A DNA stretch of 64,000 nucleotides from Actinomyces sp. GTDB taxonomy: Bacteria; Actinomycetota; Actinomycetes; Actinomycetales; Actinomycetaceae. The DNA is taken from the NCBI GenBank assembly GCA_022649165.1, contig JALCNR010000003.1, forward strand, positions 124,001-188,000. The letters run 5' to 3'. Under the pieces are notes generated by a model that was given only the letters and a program-made list of their open reading frames with translations, made no database searches and was not told the DNA's origin. Below, one piece after another: positions 62,253 through 64,000 of the stretch. The position numbers were made by a program, and so were the translations under genes. How positions within the stretch are numbered: position 1 is the first letter of the stretch; each line of letters begins with the position of its first letter.

Positions 62253-63548
62253 TCATCGGACGGGCGCGCCGGCGAGCGGATCGCCGTCCTGGCCGACCAG
62301 GAACCCGTCCTCGTCGATGACCGAGCCGCCGACGGCGTCCACGACCAATCCCGCGGCCCGTTCGACGTCGCGGGCTGCACGAAGCCGTTCCAGTCGCGAG
62401 GTGCGCGACAGCCGCTCGGTGGTCACGTCGATGCCGGGGCCGGGCAGCCACCGGACCCGGTACTCGACGATGACATTGTCGGTCCAGGCCTCCCAGCGCA
62501 GGACCTGGGGCGGGCGCGGGACGATGCGGACCTCGACCATCAGCTCGGACCGGTTGCCTGCGGGGGCGACCGCGGCGTAAGCGTCGACCGTCTGCGGTTC
62601 GGACTGGGCGCGCCGACGCGACTCCTCCAGATGGCGGGCGACGTCCTCCGGGAGTTCGGCGACCGACTGCGCGATGGTCTGGATGCGTTCGACCTCGCGC
62701 GCGTCCGGGCGGGGCTGGGGCGCCAGCGGGACGTCCCGGGAGTCGATGACCGTCGGGAACTCGGCGCGCAGGACGGCGAGGAGCTCCTCGGGGCCGATCC
62801 ACCGGGGCGAGTACGCCGTGAGGTTGACGGCCGAGTCCGGGTCGGGGGCGAGGATGTCACCCGTCCCCTGGATGCGCAGCGCCCCGCACAGGCGCCGGGC
62901 CATGCGCCGTAGCGTGAGCAGGATCCGCAGCTCGACGCCGACGGGCATGCCGTCGGGGAAGGCATGGGCCCACGGGTCGCGCGCCATGAGCCCCGGATCC
63001 GGGGCCGCCCCGCGTGAGGGCGGGCACACCACCAGCCAGGCGTGCGTGAGCGCGGTGGACACGCCCAGGGCGCGGCGGGACTGCGCGTCGATCGCCCACG
63101 GCCCCCGCAGCGCGGCCCCTCCGCCCAGGCGGAGCATCCCGGGGCCCGCCCATCCGGACTCGTCCCACACGGAGACCGCGAGCGCCTCCAGCTCGTCGGC
63201 ATCGACCTCGTCGGACACCAGGAGGAGATGGTGGGACAGCGCCTCATCGAGGTCGATGACGCTCTCCTGATCCATGCGCCGCAACGGGGCGGCGATCGGG
63301 GCGGCCGATTGGTCGGCGACGACCCCGCCGTCGTGACGGACGCGGAAGGCGGTGCTCAGCGTGTCCAGGCCGCTGATCGATGTCATCGTCGTGTCGGTGA
63401 GCGGGTTGACGGGACGGCGGGGCGGGGGGACCAGCCGGTCGCGCATCGACCGCCGTTCGGGCCCGGAGCCCCCGCCGGCGGGGGCTCCCGCCGTGGGCTC
63501 CGCTCCCCGGCGGCCGGCGGCCTGGTCCTCCGGCGAGGACTCACTCAT
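62253..63548 (-). CDS. soluble conserved protein of unknown function
   Basis: 431 residues, no membrane helices. A Gly/Ala/Pro-rich first ~55 residues precedes a mixed alpha/beta body containing [30 protein letters not shown] and [18 protein letters not shown], and a C-terminal domain with a [14 protein letters not shown] stretch. No catalytic motif recognised. Its start overlaps the dcd stop by eight bases, so it is co-transcribed with dcd. Confidence 0.65.
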   Translation of the reverse strand: MSESSPEDQAAGRRGAEPTAGAPAGGGSGPERRSMRDRLVPPPRRPVNPLTDTTMTSISGLDTLSTAFRVRHDGGVVADQSAAPIAAPLRRMDQESVIDLDEALSHHLLLVSDEVDADELEALAVSVWDESGWAGPGMLRLGGGAALRGPWAIDAQSRRALGVSTALTHAWLVVCPPSRGAAPDPGLMARDPWAHAFPDGMPVGVELRILLTLRRMARRLCGALRIQGTGDILAPDPDSAVNLTAYSPRWIGPEELLAVLRAEFPTVIDSRDVPLAPQPRPDAREVERIQTIAQSVAELPEDVARHLEESRRRAQSEPQTVDAYAAVAPAGNRSELMVEVRIVPRPPQVLRWEAWTDNVIVEYRVRWLPGPGIDVTTERLSRTSRLERLRAARDVERAAGLVVDAVGGSVIDEDGFLVGQDGDPLAGAPVR

Positions 63549-64000
63549 CGGGGCCCGGCTCCAGGTGCAGGCGCGAGAAGCGCAGATGGCTGCGCGAGGC
63601 CGTGGGGCCGCGCTGGCCCTGGTAGTGGGAGCCCAGCCCGTCGGATCCGTAGGGGTGCAGGGCGGGCGAGGACAGGTGGAAGAAGCACAGCTGGCCGACC
63701 TTCATCCCCGGGTAGAGCAGGATCGGCATGGTGGCGGTGTTCGACAGCTCCAGGGTGACGTGGCCGGAGAACCCGGGGTCGATGAACCCCGCCGTCGAGT
63801 GCGTGAGCAGGCCGAGGCGCCCCAGGGACGACTTCCCCTCCAGGCGGGCCGCGATGTCGTCGCCCAGGGTGACCTTCTCGAAGGTGGCGCCCAGCACGAA
63901 CTCGCCGGGATGCAGGACGAAGGGGTCGTCCGGGCCCACGTCGACCAGATGGGTGAGGTCGGGCTGGTCCGAGGCCGGGTCGATCACCGAGTACCGGTGA
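63541..64000 (-). CDS. dcd: dCTP deaminase, C-terminal part
   Basis: Truncated by the window edge: about 150 C-terminal residues are visible and the N-terminus lies beyond 64000. [48 protein letters not shown] and [13 protein letters not shown] are typical of dCTP deaminase, including the [11 protein letters not shown] catalytic region. Deaminates dCTP to dUTP (in some actinobacteria bifunctionally to dUMP). The length beyond LCFF, with a His/Tyr/Arg-rich end, is usual. Confidence 0.95.
   Translation of the reverse strand, partial: HRYSVIDPASDQPDLTHLVDVGPDDPFVLHPGEFVLGATFEKVTLGDDIAARLEGKSSLGRLGLLTHSTAGFIDPGFSGHVTLELSNTATMPILLYPGMKVGQLCFFHLSSPALHPYGSDGLGSHYQGQRGPTASRSHLRFSRLHLEPGPDE

Overview
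This is a GC-rich (about 70% by eye) actinobacterial chromosome segment. Menaquinone genes, a WhiB regulator, a Mycobacterium-type helicase/Tad/Crp/WhiB/PonA2 gene order, an oxygen-independent ribonucleotide reductase and many apparently leaderless genes point to a facultatively anaerobic member of the Actinomycetaceae (Actinomyces/Schaalia-like). That placement is an inference from gene content; there is no rRNA here. I see no prophage, insertion sequence, CRISPR array or resistance island, and most of the window is conserved core chromosome.

Layout. 0-15.5 kb: menaquinone biosynthesis (menF, menC-menD operon, menB, menE-menA) interspersed with an HtrA-type protease, a GH42 beta-galactosidase, ornithine carbamoyltransferase, a small membrane protein and a YkuD L,D-transpeptidase. 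15.5-26 kb: small membrane proteins, tRNA-Ser, an acyl-CoA dehydrogenase-like flavoprotein, a LytR_C protein, a uracil permease, a glutamine-amidotransferase homologue without its catalytic residues, and nrdD-nrdG behind a tandem pair of NrdR-like boxes. 26-31.2 kb: DoxX protein, a 740-bp gene-free and visibly less GC-rich stretch, a PAP2 phosphatase, two tandem YbjN proteins, and the remains of an ABC transporter (permease and ATPase joined by deletions and frameshifts).

31.3-51.8 kb: a segment that closely follows the Mycobacterium tuberculosis Rv3649-Rv3683 order: DEAH helicase (MrfA/Lhr-like with DUF1998), the divergent tad operon (CpaE/Ssd, TadA, fused TadB-TadC, DUF4244 pilin, two TadE-like proteins), HAD-IB phosphatase, membrane proteins, an EphE-like alpha/beta hydrolase lacking its nucleophile, nth, a Crp/GlxR regulator, a 52-residue DUF4177-like protein, WhiB, a PonA2-type penicillin-binding protein and a metallophosphoesterase, then tRNA-Pro and a YwiC-like protein. 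51.9-58.6 kb: a six-gene Mrp Na+/H+ antiporter operon (mnhA-B fusion, C, D, E, F, G) whose C and F subunits have unusual charged tails. 58.8-64 kb: an 814-residue membrane Fe-S oxidoreductase, two uncharacterised proteins and the truncated 5' part of dcd.

Together: MenF/D/C/E/B/A supply menaquinone for a short respiratory chain, the membrane Fe-S oxidoreductase may exchange electrons with it, the Mrp antiporter handles Na+/pH, NrdD/NrdG give dNTPs without oxygen, and PonA2, YkuD and LytR_C serve the cell envelope. A recurring regulatory theme is a TANNNT -10 box placed 6-7 bases before an ATG/GTG, implying leaderless mRNAs for many genes.
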